Source: Paenibacillus sp. JNUCC-31 | Lineage (GTDB): Bacteria > Bacillota > Bacilli > Paenibacillales > Paenibacillaceae | DNA length: 64,000 nt | NCBI RefSeq assembly: GCF_014844075.1 | Contig: NZ_CP062165.1 | Coordinates: 4,464,001-4,528,000 of the forward strand | Reading direction: 5' to 3' | In this document: one piece after another, positions 26,911-35,598 of the stretch | How positions within the stretch are numbered: position 1 is the first letter of the stretch | How the letters are laid out: each line of letters starts with the position of its first letter | Notes under the pieces: model-generated | Told to the model about the DNA's origin: nothing | Seen by the model: only the letters and a program-made list of their open reading frames with translations | Database searches by the model: none | Position numbers and translations under genes: made by a program

Positions 26911-27583
26911 TTTTATAGCCCACTCCCCATACCGTTTTAATATACTGAGGGTCCCGTGGGTTCACTTCCAATTTCTCTCGCAAATTACGAATGTGGACCA
27001 TCACCGTATTATCCGAGTACCCATAAGGCTCTTTCCATACGGTTTCGTAAATCTTCTCGGAGCTAAATACTTGTCCGGGATGGCTGGCAAGCAACACCAG
27101 AATGGAAAACTCCAGTGGAGTTAGTGGAATGTCATTCTCTTTTAGCTTCACGGAATGTTTACTTTTATCAATGACAAGGTCCTTAATCAGGATAAGTGAA
27201 TTGAATTCTGCTTTGCCAATCAGTGTTTGACGCCGTAGCTGAGCCTTAACACGGGCCAGTAATTCTAACGGATTAAACGGTTTGACCATGTAGTCATCAG
27301 CCCCGGTAGTCAGGCCTGTAATTTTATCAATGTCCTCTTCCTTGGCGGATAGCATTATAATGGGAGTCGTTGATACTTCCCTTATTTTGAAACAGGCTTT
27401 GATTCCGTCCATAATGGGCATCATGACATCCAGTATAACGAGCTGGACTGATGTTGTTTTGATAATATTTAATGCTTCTTCACCATTGGCTGCCTCAACA
27501 ACATGATATCCTTCGTTACGTAAATAGACATGAATGACATCACGGATATCGGGTTCATCATCAACAACGAGAATGGTACTCAT
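26903..27583 (-). CDS. OmpR-family response regulator
   Basis: 226 residues from ATG at 27583 (MSTILVVDDEP; another ATG one codon earlier), with AAAAGGAG eight bases upstream. Receiver domain about 1-115 with the acidic pair in VVDDEP, phospho-acceptor Asp in LVILDVMMP and Lys in MVKPF. The C-terminal winged-helix (about 130-226) has LTPLEFSILVLLASHPGQVFS and VHIRNLREKLE. It pairs with the overlapping kinase gene. The 11-bp direct repeats in front of three nearby transcripts are the expected kind of OmpR-family binding site and are its most likely targets. Confidence 0.92.
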   Translation of the reverse strand: MSTILVVDDEPDIRDVIHVYLRNEGYHVVEAANGEEALNIIKTTSVQLVILDVMMPIMDGIKACFKIREVSTTPIIMLSAKEEDIDKITGLTTGADDYMVKPFNPLELLARVKAQLRRQTLIGKAEFNSLILIKDLVIDKSKHSVKLKENDIPLTPLEFSILVLLASHPGQVFSSEKIYETVWKEPYGYSDNTVMVHIRNLREKLEVNPRDPQYIKTVWGVGYKID

Positions 27584-27672
27584 CATCAACACTCCTTTTA
27601 TGACTTGTTTTAAATAAAATTTTAATCCTTTTAAAGAAGAATAATATCAGTGTAAACGATAGCCCAGGATGT

Positions 27673-28254
27673 TTAAATTGTTTCCTTCTTGCGACAGACA
27701 TAAACGAACGCAGCTGGGATATTCAAAGGCACTAATTCTATTTTTTCGATGCTAAAGTGTTTGGATAATGTTTTTTTCATTTGAAGTGAATATTGAAAGG
27801 CGATGAATAAACCTCCAGGTTTGAGAGCCTTATGGATCTGATCTACTAAGGTATTTCTCAATTCAGGTTCAAAATTAAAAAAAGGTAAACCACTAAATAT
27901 AACATCTAATTGCTCAATGTTTTCTTGCTTCATTGAATCCACCAAGTGAGCAGCATTCGGAAAGCAAATGGACTCTGGATATGCTCTTTGTAGATTATTT
28001 CTCATCATCTCATCCATCTCAAATAATAATACTTTCGTGGAATCGTGTACCTTACTATAAATATAACGTGTGATAGCTCCAGTACCTGATCCAAGTTCAG
28101 CTACAGCTTTAGCCTCAAACCAAGGAGCATGATTAACCATGTTGTTGGCCAGAAAACGGGAACTGGGTATGATACTCCCTACATTTTTTGGGCTGTGAAG
28201 AAAGCTTCTCATAAATAAGATATAGTCATTTGAATTCAATTTGTATTCCTCCAT
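27673..28254 (-). CDS. PmtA-like SAM-dependent methyltransferase, copy 2
   Basis: 193 residues, with ATGGAGGAA around the start (an ATG within the site; ribosome binding is weak). Same family and order of motifs as the copy at 25166: VGSIIPSSRFLA, AELGSGTGAIT, LFEMDEMMRNNL, FSGLPFFNFE, LKPGGLFIAFQYS, FVYVCRKKE. The two copies are clearly paralogous but well diverged, so they may act in successive or alternative methylations. It lies 22 bases downstream of dedA and is probably in the same transcript, controlled by operator B. Substrate inferred only: an aminophospholipid. Confidence 0.8.
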   Translation of the reverse strand: MEEYKLNSNDYILFMRSFLHSPKNVGSIIPSSRFLANNMVNHAPWFEAKAVAELGSGTGAITRYIYSKVHDSTKVLLFEMDEMMRNNLQRAYPESICFPNAAHLVDSMKQENIEQLDVIFSGLPFFNFEPELRNTLVDQIHKALKPGGLFIAFQYSLQMKKTLSKHFSIEKIELVPLNIPAAFVYVCRKKETI

Positions 28255-28276
28255 AGGGTTTATTTAGGGCAAATCA

Positions 28277-28780
28277 CTAAAACTTAATGTGATGGAGTAT
28301 GGTTAAGAAGGGATAACCAAAGTAGATGCCGATAGTAAAATAAATTATGGTCCATAACAGAGCACTGGAATATGAGATAAGTGCAAACTTCCTGAAAGGT
28401 AAGCCGTTTAAGCCGATTACTATTGGGAGAACATATCGTACCAGTGGGATGAATAGGCCGAAACTCATTGCCCAATTACCACGTTTGTTCAAAATCTGTT
28501 CGGCTTTGATAAAGTGTTTATTATGTTGGAATCGTAGCTTGATTTTTGGTCCGAAAAATTTCCCGGCAGAATATGCAATAGTAATGGCTGTTAAAAGCCC
28601 AGACAAAATACAGAAGTACGTTATCCATGCATTGATTACACCTGTGTGGCTTAATATAGCTCCGCTGATAATTGTGATTTCATTCGGAATTGGAATGCCA
28701 AAAGGTCCAAGGGAGAAGGCGAAATAAAAAATCAAATATCCGTACTGATGAAGTAGTTCCAATATGGTATTACTGATCAT
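28277..28780 (-). CDS. DedA-family membrane protein
   Basis: 167 residues with four to five hydrophobic segments. The DedA/VTT signature is present: F.FSLGPFGIPIPNEITIISGA near the N-terminus (E in place of the usual re-entrant-loop acid) and FGLFIPLVRYVLPIVIGLNGLPFRKFA with the key Arg. DedA proteins act as lipid (undecaprenyl phosphate, phosphatidylethanolamine) flippases and affect resistance to cationic peptides. It starts an operon with methyltransferase 2, and its promoter shares 47 of 55 bases with that of mprF. Confidence 0.9.
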   Translation of the reverse strand: MISNTILELLHQYGYLIFYFAFSLGPFGIPIPNEITIISGAILSHTGVINAWITYFCILSGLLTAITIAYSAGKFFGPKIKLRFQHNKHFIKAEQILNKRGNWAMSFGLFIPLVRYVLPIVIGLNGLPFRKFALISYSSALLWTIIYFTIGIYFGYPFLTILHHIKF

Positions 28781-28812
28781 CGATGTAGCTCCTCTTTCGT
28801 TGATAATGACAG

Positions 28813-28867
28813 CATAATAAAAAAAACTGAGGAATTAATGAGGATAATTCTGAAGGAAATCTAAAGA
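28813..28867 (-). promoter_or_regulatory. dedA promoter with OmpR-type operator B
   Basis: Minus strand: TCTTTAGATTTCCTTCAGAA (28848-28867, repeat continues to 28846), an 11-bp direct repeat, then 24 bases later a TATTATG -10-like element (28813-28821). The same two parts at identical spacing occur before mprF; 47 of 55 bases agree. Confidence 0.65.
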
Positions 28868-28905
28868 TTTGATAAGTGATGACTTATGAGTCAGTATTTA
28901 ATCAA

Positions 28906-28941
28906 AAAAATCTTGCCAACTTGTATATTGGCAAGATTTTT
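28906..28941. terminator. Bidirectional hairpin, kinase remnant/dedA boundary
   Basis: Perfect 14-bp arms (28906-28919 and 28928-28941) with A- and T-runs at the two edges. On the minus strand it would end transcription from the degenerate kinase gene or mprF before dedA. Confidence 0.85.
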
Positions 28942-28954
28942 AATGTTTTATTCC

Positions 28955-29887
28955 TCAGTACTGAACAAGCGGGAGTGTGAAAATTATAATGTGGTCAACT
29001 GTGCTTAAGGATAGTGAACTCCCGTGCAACTCAATAACATTCCTAGCTATATGAATTCCTAAGGCCGTTTTGAGGTTGATCCCACGTTGATTGCTTTTAC
29101 GCCGATAATAAGGTGATTATGATCTCTTTGGATACTATGGCGAATAAGTCCTGATTAAGTGAAGGGCAACTGCTTCTCAACCAAAAAATCCTGTTCGATG
29201 GCAATGGGTATAAATTTAGTTAAGCTATGATTAGTAACACGGACTATCTCTGTGTCTTTTAAAGACATGAATTTAATGGGAAGATAAACGGGCATATTGT
29301 GACAAATCATTAATTAACTTCCTTAACTCGTATGCTGCAGTATACGTTTCATGAACAATTTGTACATGATCCTCTTCACTTTGATACGAATGTCTTTTTA
29401 GCATGCCTAGGTTACGAATTATAGCATCTAGAGGCGTGTGCAACTCATTGATTACTTGTTCAATCCATTCCTTTTCAGCACTTTCACTTTCACGTTCATT
29501 TGCGATCTGATCTTGGATATGTTCTACCATAGAGTTTACTTGAAGCGAAAACATCTTTAATTCAATGAGATGCATCGGCGGGATACGGTGGTTAAAATCT
29601 CCGTCCGAGATCGTGTCTATCGCACTTTCTAGAGCCACGACCTCTTTAATTATAGGATGAGTCAATATGAAAAAGGAAAGTATAAAAAAAACAGCAGATA
29701 CCATAGGAATAAACTGTGAAAGATACAACCCATATATCTGCAGTTCGGCTAAATAAGGGAATGCAGATAGCATAAACATCGACATAAAATTCATGAAGTT
29801 AGCAAATACAAAACTGAAACCAAAGCTAAGTACAATATTGGATCGAATACTACTGTTCTTTAACAACCATGGTACGCGATCTGTCAA
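28955..29887 (-). pseudogene. Decayed sensor histidine kinase
   Basis: The open part (29273-29887, TTG start behind AGGAGTGAT) gives 204 residues: two membrane segments, a HAMP-like stretch (AIDTISDGDFNHRIP) and a helical region VINELHTPLDAI. The latter aligns with the H box SHELRTPL but has Asn where the phospho-acceptor His should be. The frame then stops; further along, 28955-29059 still encodes GIHIARNVIELHGSSLSLST, the end of an ATPase domain, in another frame with stops between. So the catalytic domain is broken. The intact N-terminus resembles the kinase at 25810, suggesting a decayed duplicate. A retained truncated membrane protein cannot be excluded. Confidence 0.75.
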
Positions 29888-29972
29888 AGTTCATATCACT
29901 CCTATCTGCTGTTATATGTTGTTTGCGACCGCATTAGAGAGAATAATAAGAATGGTTAGGCTGGAAGTCATC

Positions 29973-30003
29973 GCGCAAGTGAAACTTGAAATTATACTTG
30001 CGC
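29973..30003. terminator. Hairpin downstream of mprF
   Basis: GCGCAAGT (29973-29980) pairs with ACTTGCGC (29996-30003) across a 15-base loop. It lacks a T-run on the minus strand, so termination is uncertain. Confidence 0.4.
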
Positions 30004-30041
30004 CTCTAAGAATCAGGTAACTTGTTAACAATGAATACAGA

Positions 30042-32690
30042 TCAATCCGGCTGGCGAGACACCAAACGAATAAGATCAATTGTCAGTATAGGAAGTGCAA
30101 TACCTGCGGGATACGCTAAATATCGTGCATGCCATTCGGGAGAAAATTTTTCTTTATATCGACGTAATCCTTCAAACCCGTACCAGTATCCACCATATCG
30201 AAACACCAAGCGTGCTAATTTTTCTTGACGATGAGCATTGTGGTTTTTACCCACACTCGAGAGTGGGGACATCCCTAGATTAAAATAGGAATAACCTTGT
30301 CTTTTAGCCCATTCAATTAATCGTACAAATAAAACATCCATAGTACCGTTCGGCGTATCATTTAGATGGCGCATCAAATCAATAGAGATAACCTGTTGTT
30401 GGCTGTATGATGGAGCCAGCGACGCAAAAGCCAGAATATGGCCATCAGCATTACGGAGTATGGTTACGGGTGAGCGCTGAATATAAGCTTCGTCGAACCA
30501 CCCTAATGAGTAGGTTTTTTCCTTACGACTGCCGAGCCACTCATCTGAAATCTGACGCAACGCAGATAATAATTCTGAAGCATATGGAGGATAGAGTATT
30601 TCAAAAGTCTGACCTTCACGTTCTGATTTGTTTAGGGCTGTTCGTAAATTTTGGTTACATCTTCCCCTTAAAGTAAAGGTGTTTAGAGGTACCATAGCTT
30701 CTTCGCCTAATTTGAAAAATTTGTACCCATTCTCATGATAGATTGATAGATAATCAGGTGTGGCCTGATAAAATACAACCATCAATGCATAGTGATGCGC
30801 GTAGTTCTGAAATTCTTGAATAGCAGCACCAACAAAATTTTTATTTCCCATCGGATCACCAAGTACGATTAGTTTCCGACCCACTCGTGAGTAGGGAATC
30901 AAAATCTGGTCATTTTGTGCCCAGTAAAAATTTTTGTCTCCTAGATATAAAAGATGCGTGAGCAGATTGCCGTCTTCTGCGGCGATAAATTGAGTCAGTT
31001 TTTCAAAATCTTCTGGACCAGGACGCATTCCTGAGTAGCGAGATGGACGTAATGTGAAGACGAATGCTATGAGAACCAAAGCTCCCATTAATACGCTAAG
31101 TGCTGTCAGTGCATAATTATGGGGGCGTAAAACCCATTGCTGCGCTCTTGTGGGCAGATGTTGTACAATAGCTGGATGCATATTTGAACCAACAATGTAA
31201 TATGAAACCGACAGGATCAGAGCAAGGAATGCACCAAGGTAGATGCTTTTTCCTGAAATAGGAACACTCTCGCGGTCAAACCGCGTAGGAGATATCCATA
31301 GAATGAATGCTACGGTTAATAAAATGAGAGCCTCTTCATAGTCAAATCCTTTTGTGAACGTGAAGACTGCACCTGCTAATAATAATACTCCCGTCCATAG
31401 GTAAGCGCGGCGAATACGCATGGATATTCCGCGTGATATCACAATAAGCATGGCACCAATAATAACGGACAACTGTTCTGATAAACGCATAATTGGTAAT
31501 GATAACAGATGCTCCATGAAGCTTAAGCGATTAATTAGACCTGGTGAAGCTGCAGAGATGAGCAGGAGGATACCACTAGCGAATACTAATTTCCCAAGCA
31601 ACCATGCCCCTAAATCATTAAGCAATCGGAATCGAGATGGCCAACTCCAAAATCTGATCCCTGTATTACGTGCAGTATTCACACAGGTCATCATGATTTC
31701 ACGCCATTGCTTACAACTTGGACTCAACTCAAGCCCAGCTAGAACAAGTCCAATAAACCAAGGAATCACAAAGTAAAACATCCTAAACAATAACAAGATT
31801 GTTAGTGCTCGTGAGGATTCAACACCTAATGTTTGCAATCCAAGTAATGCAATTAGATCAAAGGCACCAATTCCCCCCGGCGCCATACTAATAATCCCCG
31901 CAATAGCTGCTACCACATATACACCGAAAACCGGAGCGAATGGTATATGAATTGAGTCATGAAAGACGAATAACCAAAATAATGTTCCCGCACAAACCCA
32001 TTCCAAAACAGAAGAACCCAGCGAAGCAATAATCACTTTCCATGGTAATTTACCGTTGCCTTTGTTGAACCACTTAGCGAATAGGGAGGATCGTTGCATA
32101 AGCAAGAAGAACGGCAAGTACAAAGCAACTCCCCACACGCCGTAACGGAGCCATGAATGTTTCTCAAATACAGGGTTCACTGGCAAGATACCTATTAATG
32201 CAAGAGAACCAAGTAAGGATAAACCAACTAATAAGATCGGCGATAGAAAAAGTACAGCAGCACCCATCGTTTTCATTGGAATACCACTTTTCTTGTAGAG
32301 AAATGTACGTAATCCTACACCGGTAAGACCCGCGAATCCAACCATGTTGTTAAATGTATTAGCAATCCATGCATACCGAAACGTGGTCAGCCAGTGAACA
32401 TCGAGCTTAAATTGTTTTCGAATTAGAAAATCATACATGCTCATAACCGATACAGCTACAAATGAAGCGAAGATCAATTGAAACAATACATGTAAAGGTT
32501 TCATATGTAATTCATAGAAGATGTTGGCTAAATTAATACTTTGGAGCTCATGTCTTCCATATATAAAGATCAGGACCAATATAGCTAAAGGGATTAGTGC
32601 TCGAATGAGTTTGGAACGAAAGCATGCACTTAGAAACTGGATTAATTTTTGGTTTTGAAGCAAATCTTTCATTTGTGTCGTCGACTCCAT
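30042..32690 (-). CDS. mprF: MprF-like phosphatidylglycerol aminoacyltransferase/flippase
   Basis: 882 residues, close to the family norm. The N-terminal ~500 residues hold about 14 membrane segments with the flippase block SMAPGGIGAFDLIALLGLQTLG. The C-terminal ~340 residues (from about 540) are the cytosolic synthase domain: GRKLIVLGDPMG, LNKSEREG, SDEWLGSRKEKTYSLGWFDE, YFNLGMSPLSSVG, FRYGGYWYGFEGLRRYKEKF. MprF adds Lys (or Ala) from aminoacyl-tRNA to phosphatidylglycerol and flips the product outward, lowering net negative charge and giving resistance to cationic peptides. It has its own promoter with operator C. The start may instead be the ATG at 32672. Confidence 0.93.
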   Translation of the reverse strand: MESTTQMKDLLQNQKLIQFLSACFRSKLIRALIPLAILVLIFIYGRHELQSINLANIFYELHMKPLHVLFQLIFASFVAVSVMSMYDFLIRKQFKLDVHWLTTFRYAWIANTFNNMVGFAGLTGVGLRTFLYKKSGIPMKTMGAAVLFLSPILLVGLSLLGSLALIGILPVNPVFEKHSWLRYGVWGVALYLPFFLLMQRSSLFAKWFNKGNGKLPWKVIIASLGSSVLEWVCAGTLFWLFVFHDSIHIPFAPVFGVYVVAAIAGIISMAPGGIGAFDLIALLGLQTLGVESSRALTILLLFRMFYFVIPWFIGLVLAGLELSPSCKQWREIMMTCVNTARNTGIRFWSWPSRFRLLNDLGAWLLGKLVFASGILLLISAASPGLINRLSFMEHLLSLPIMRLSEQLSVIIGAMLIVISRGISMRIRRAYLWTGVLLLAGAVFTFTKGFDYEEALILLTVAFILWISPTRFDRESVPISGKSIYLGAFLALILSVSYYIVGSNMHPAIVQHLPTRAQQWVLRPHNYALTALSVLMGALVLIAFVFTLRPSRYSGMRPGPEDFEKLTQFIAAEDGNLLTHLLYLGDKNFYWAQNDQILIPYSRVGRKLIVLGDPMGNKNFVGAAIQEFQNYAHHYALMVVFYQATPDYLSIYHENGYKFFKLGEEAMVPLNTFTLRGRCNQNLRTALNKSEREGQTFEILYPPYASELLSALRQISDEWLGSRKEKTYSLGWFDEAYIQRSPVTILRNADGHILAFASLAPSYSQQQVISIDLMRHLNDTPNGTMDVLFVRLIEWAKRQGYSYFNLGMSPLSSVGKNHNAHRQEKLARLVFRYGGYWYGFEGLRRYKEKFSPEWHARYLAYPAGIALPILTIDLIRLVSRQPD

Positions 32691-32748
32691 CTTTAAGCAA
32701 ATTCAATCGGATTAAATATTAATTGATTATGTTACCGATTGAAGACAT

Positions 32749-32803
32749 CATAATAAAAAAAACTAAGGAATTCATGGGTATAAATCTAAAGAAAATCTGA
32801 AGA
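32749..32803 (-). promoter_or_regulatory. mprF promoter with OmpR-type operator C
   Basis: Minus strand: TCTTCAGATTTTCTTTAGAT (32784-32803, repeat continues to 32782), an 11-bp direct repeat, then a TATTATG -10-like box (32749-32757). Layout and spacing match the dedA promoter. Confidence 0.65.
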
Positions 32804-33121
32804 AATTGCCCAAAGTTCTTTTTTTCTAAACGTATCAAATAGAATTCCTAGAAAACAATATTCTAAGATTCGAGGAAAGTGGATGTTCGAGGGCTCAACT
32901 CCTAAAACGAATTGTTCAATATTTCCCTATTAGAGATAAACTCTGAAGAACGTGATAGGTATTCTCTCATAAAATTCTTAATCTATAGTAAATTTTGACT
33001 TGAAAAGGAACGGAATAAGCATTGAAGCTACCAGAATTGACTGACATCCTAGACTTGCTTTACCTTGGATGATAGCATTTACAACATGAAGTACATTATT
33101 TACTTTGGGAGGCGTTGGAAA
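32804..33121. other. Gap between mprF and the thioredoxin gene
   Basis: AT-rich, no supported gene. A 16-codon TTG-start ORF (33022-33072, beginning MKLPELTDILD) follows AAAGGAA, but evidence for translation is weak. The promoter of the thioredoxin gene must lie here. Confidence 0.5.
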
Positions 33122-33436
33122 ATGGCTATCACAGAATATAATCCGGAAACGTATGTTGAAATGATTAAGGAAGGTTTCACCATTGTTGATTTTTACGGAG
33201 AACGATGTGGTCCGTGTGATTACTTGTCCAATGTATTGGATGAGCTGGTGTACGAACTACCATTCCTCGATATTATTAAAGTGAATACAACCGTTGAACA
33301 AGAGCTCGCCGAGAAAAATAATATTCGCGGTGTTCCTGTGATCTATTTTTATAAGGATGGCGAAGTGGTCAAAGATCATGTGGGTAGCATTGGTTTGGCT
33401 CAAATCAAAGAGCTAATCAGCGAGATTATGTATTGA
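33122..33436 (+). CDS. Thioredoxin-family protein
   Basis: 104 residues from ATG at 33122 (MAITEYN), with GGGAGGCG upstream; the longer frame to 33065 is unlikely. Thioredoxin fold with VDFYGERCGPC (the usual WCGPC is RCGPC), the conserved cis-Pro loop GVPVIYFYKDG and a final helix. It would reduce or exchange disulfides in the cytoplasm. The Trp-to-Arg change before the active site is unusual and suggests a specialised rather than a housekeeping thioredoxin. The next gene is a trigger-factor-like isomerase, so both could assist folding of one partner or the peptide made by the tldD operon (inference). Confidence 0.9.
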   Translation: MAITEYNPETYVEMIKEGFTIVDFYGERCGPCDYLSNVLDELVYELPFLDIIKVNTTVEQELAEKNNIRGVPVIYFYKDGEVVKDHVGSIGLAQIKELISEIMY

Positions 33437-33552
33437 AAAATCAATAAGTCATTGAAATTTAGGTCACCCCCTAATTCCAATGGCTATTTTTTATATGGGC
33501 AAACATCAAATAAATTGCGATTCAATTCATAATAACGGAGGAGAATAACGAA

Positions 33553-34476
33553 ATGCTAAAGTCTAAATTAATTAAGCTAGCTAACTATAAGGATATGGAA
33601 ATTACCGATGATATGTGTGGAGAACCGATGAATGAGAATGAAATAGAGGGTTTTCTTGATAAACTTGCCAAAAGGAATGTTGTAACTACAGATGTTGAGA
33701 AGATTGAGAATGGCGATTTTGCAGTACTGAATCTCACATCAGAACAGGAAAAATTCAATCGAAAAAATCTGAAATTAACGGTAGGCTTAGGAATGTTTAG
33801 TTCCGAACTTGAAACTCAAGTGATTGGGATGAGTAGAGGTGAGGTTAAAACTCTGAATGTTCACGGGCATGATGTTTTGGTTGATGTACAAAGTGTACAG
33901 AGAAGGAGTCTTGCTGAAGTATCCAACGACATTATTTCATCGCTTAATATAAATGGCGTAACAACAGTCAGTGAATATAGGGCACACATAATAAATCAGG
34001 ATTATATGCAAAAAAGACAAAGAGTTATCTGTCAGCACATCATAGACTTTATGATCAGTGAAAGTGAATTTGTGATTTCTGATGAAGATATTTCGTACCT
34101 GTATCAACTGCAATTGGATACTTACGATCGTATTGCCCAGCGTGAAAAAAAATCCTTGGAGGAGCTAGTAAAACATTATTTTGGAAAGTCAGTAGATGAG
34201 TTCAAAGAATCATTGATTAATGGAGTCCCTAATTCAATAAAATATATCCTTTTATTTGAAGAATATAGTAAAGAAGATCAAAATATAGAACTTATTCAAG
34301 CGCACTATGAAGAGCAAATAAAAGAGGACTCAGCAAATTATGGTGTATCTATTGAGGAAGCGAAAGAAGCTCACCCCTATGATTTCTTCGTGATCAGCAG
34401 ATATAAGGGAATGGTGATCTCTAAATGGTTTGACTACGCAGAAGAGAGAATAAATCAAGAGGAACCGGCCAAATAA
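33553..34476 (+). CDS. Trigger-factor-like peptidyl-prolyl isomerase/chaperone
   Basis: 307 residues behind ACGGAGGAG. About residues 40-115 match an FKBP-like domain as found in trigger factor (VEKIENGDFAVLNLT, LKLTVGLGMFSSELETQVIGMSRGEVKTLNV). The remaining helical part (about 125-300) resembles the trigger-factor C-terminal chaperone arms (TVSEYRAHI, FVISDEDISYLYQLQLD). The ribosome-docking N-terminal domain (with GFRxGKxP) is missing, making it much shorter than the ~430-residue housekeeping protein. No signal peptide is seen. Together with the adjacent thioredoxin it may be a dedicated folding aid. Client unknown. Confidence 0.7.
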   Translation: MLKSKLIKLANYKDMEITDDMCGEPMNENEIEGFLDKLAKRNVVTTDVEKIENGDFAVLNLTSEQEKFNRKNLKLTVGLGMFSSELETQVIGMSRGEVKTLNVHGHDVLVDVQSVQRRSLAEVSNDIISSLNINGVTTVSEYRAHIINQDYMQKRQRVICQHIIDFMISESEFVISDEDISYLYQLQLDTYDRIAQREKKSLEELVKHYFGKSVDEFKESLINGVPNSIKYILLFEEYSKEDQNIELIQAHYEEQIKEDSANYGVSIEEAKEAHPYDFFVISRYKGMVISKWFDYAEERINQEEPAK

Positions 34477-34854
34477 AGGAGTAAAGGTAAAGAAAGAACA
34501 GAACAGATTAGAAGTGTAGGGATTTAAGATAACTTAAATCTCTTCGCTTTGTTCACTTGATTGTGATGGACAGTAACAAGGAAATTCTTCTTATAAAATT
34601 GATTTAACCCCCGTACTTTTCTCTAAAAATGTGCCATTTACTATGGAATTCAACTGTACAGAAATGCGATGTTTTATTAATAAAATGAATCTCTCCCCCC
34701 TATCTTTTTTATCCGATATAATTTTAATTATTGAATTGTAGTACAAAGACATGCTAAATTGAGCTTAATTTTAATTAATTATCTGTACTGTCGCAAGTGT
34801 TATTAAATTATACAAACGTTGATCATTGCAGCTTACGGGGGAGGGCATTTCTTG
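34477..34854. other. Gap before the LytTR gene; hairpin, no pheromone gene seen
   Basis: AT-rich. A hairpin GATTTAAG-ATAA-CTTAAATC (34521-34540) follows the isomerase gene and may end its transcript. AgrC-type kinases usually come with agrB/agrD genes; none is here. Two tiny ORFs (around 34567 and 34630) lack ribosome sites. Confidence 0.5.
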
Positions 34855-35598
34855 ATGAATAAACAGTTGGACGTGTTGTTAGTGGATGACGAGCGAATAA
34901 GTCTGGATATTCTTCAGAGCTCCCTAAAAGTCTTTAATTATGTTAACGTGGTTGGTGAAGTTACTAATGGTAATGATGTGATTAAATATCTGCAACAATA
35001 CGAAGTTGATGTCATATTTCTTGATATTATGATGCAAGATGTCAATGGATTTGAACTGGCAGAGCACATACAATCTATATACCCGGATGTTTTGTTAGTT
35101 TTCCTGACTGGAAATGTCGATTTTGCGTTAGGGGGATATGAGTATAGACCTGTCGATTTTCTAATAAAACCTGTGCCATTATTGCGACTCGAACGGGCAT
35201 TATCCAAGGTAAGGGAATTGAAATATAGTTCAAAAGAGAGAAAAGCGTCTCAGATTGGCATCCATGTCGAAGGTGGGATGGAAATCATTAATGTTTCTGA
35301 TATCACATATATAGAAAAAAGCGGACGTAAAGTGTATATCTGTTGTGAAGGAGGAAAAAAAATTCATTCAAGCGATTCTTTACAGAAGTTGGAGTCTGTA
35401 TTTGCTGAATACAATTTTTTTCGCTCACATCAATCTTTTTTAGTTCCTTTAGAGCGAATAGAGAGCATTCATATCGATGACTTCAAGAGGTCTTATAGGC
35501 TTCGGTTGAAAAATGTAAAAGACATTCTTCCCCTAAGTAGGGACAAACATAGTGAATTGAAAAAATGTCTCTCACGAAAGGGAATGAAGTTCCATTGA
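34855..35598 (+). CDS. LytTR-family response regulator
   Basis: 247 residues from ATG at 34855 (MNKQLDVLLVDDE), with GGGGGAGG about 10 bases upstream. Receiver domain about 1-120: VDDERIS, VDVIFLDIMMQD (phospho-acceptor Asp), FLIKPVP. The LytTR DNA-binding domain, about 145-245, has IEKSGRKVYICCEGGKK, FRSHQSFLVPLERIESI and LPLSRDKHSELK. LytTR regulators typically control quorum-sensing, bacteriocin or wall genes by binding direct repeats. The kinase gene follows with a TTGA overlap. Unlike the OmpR-type systems elsewhere in the element, this pair is of the peptide-pheromone type. Confidence 0.92.
   Translation: MNKQLDVLLVDDERISLDILQSSLKVFNYVNVVGEVTNGNDVIKYLQQYEVDVIFLDIMMQDVNGFELAEHIQSIYPDVLLVFLTGNVDFALGGYEYRPVDFLIKPVPLLRLERALSKVRELKYSSKERKASQIGIHVEGGMEIINVSDITYIEKSGRKVYICCEGGKKIHSSDSLQKLESVFAEYNFFRSHQSFLVPLERIESIHIDDFKRSYRLRLKNVKDILPLSRDKHSELKKCLSRKGMKFH

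Noticed and set aside
30407..30676. Plus-strand ORF opposite mprF
   Set aside because: Shadow frame of a clearly coding minus-strand gene.
33022..33072. 16-codon TTG-start ORF before the thioredoxin gene
   Set aside because: Weak site, no motif; noted only in the gap description.
34567..34690. Tiny ORFs as AgrD-like pheromone
   Set aside because: 13-19 codons without ribosome sites and without an AgrD-like layout; no AgrB gene.
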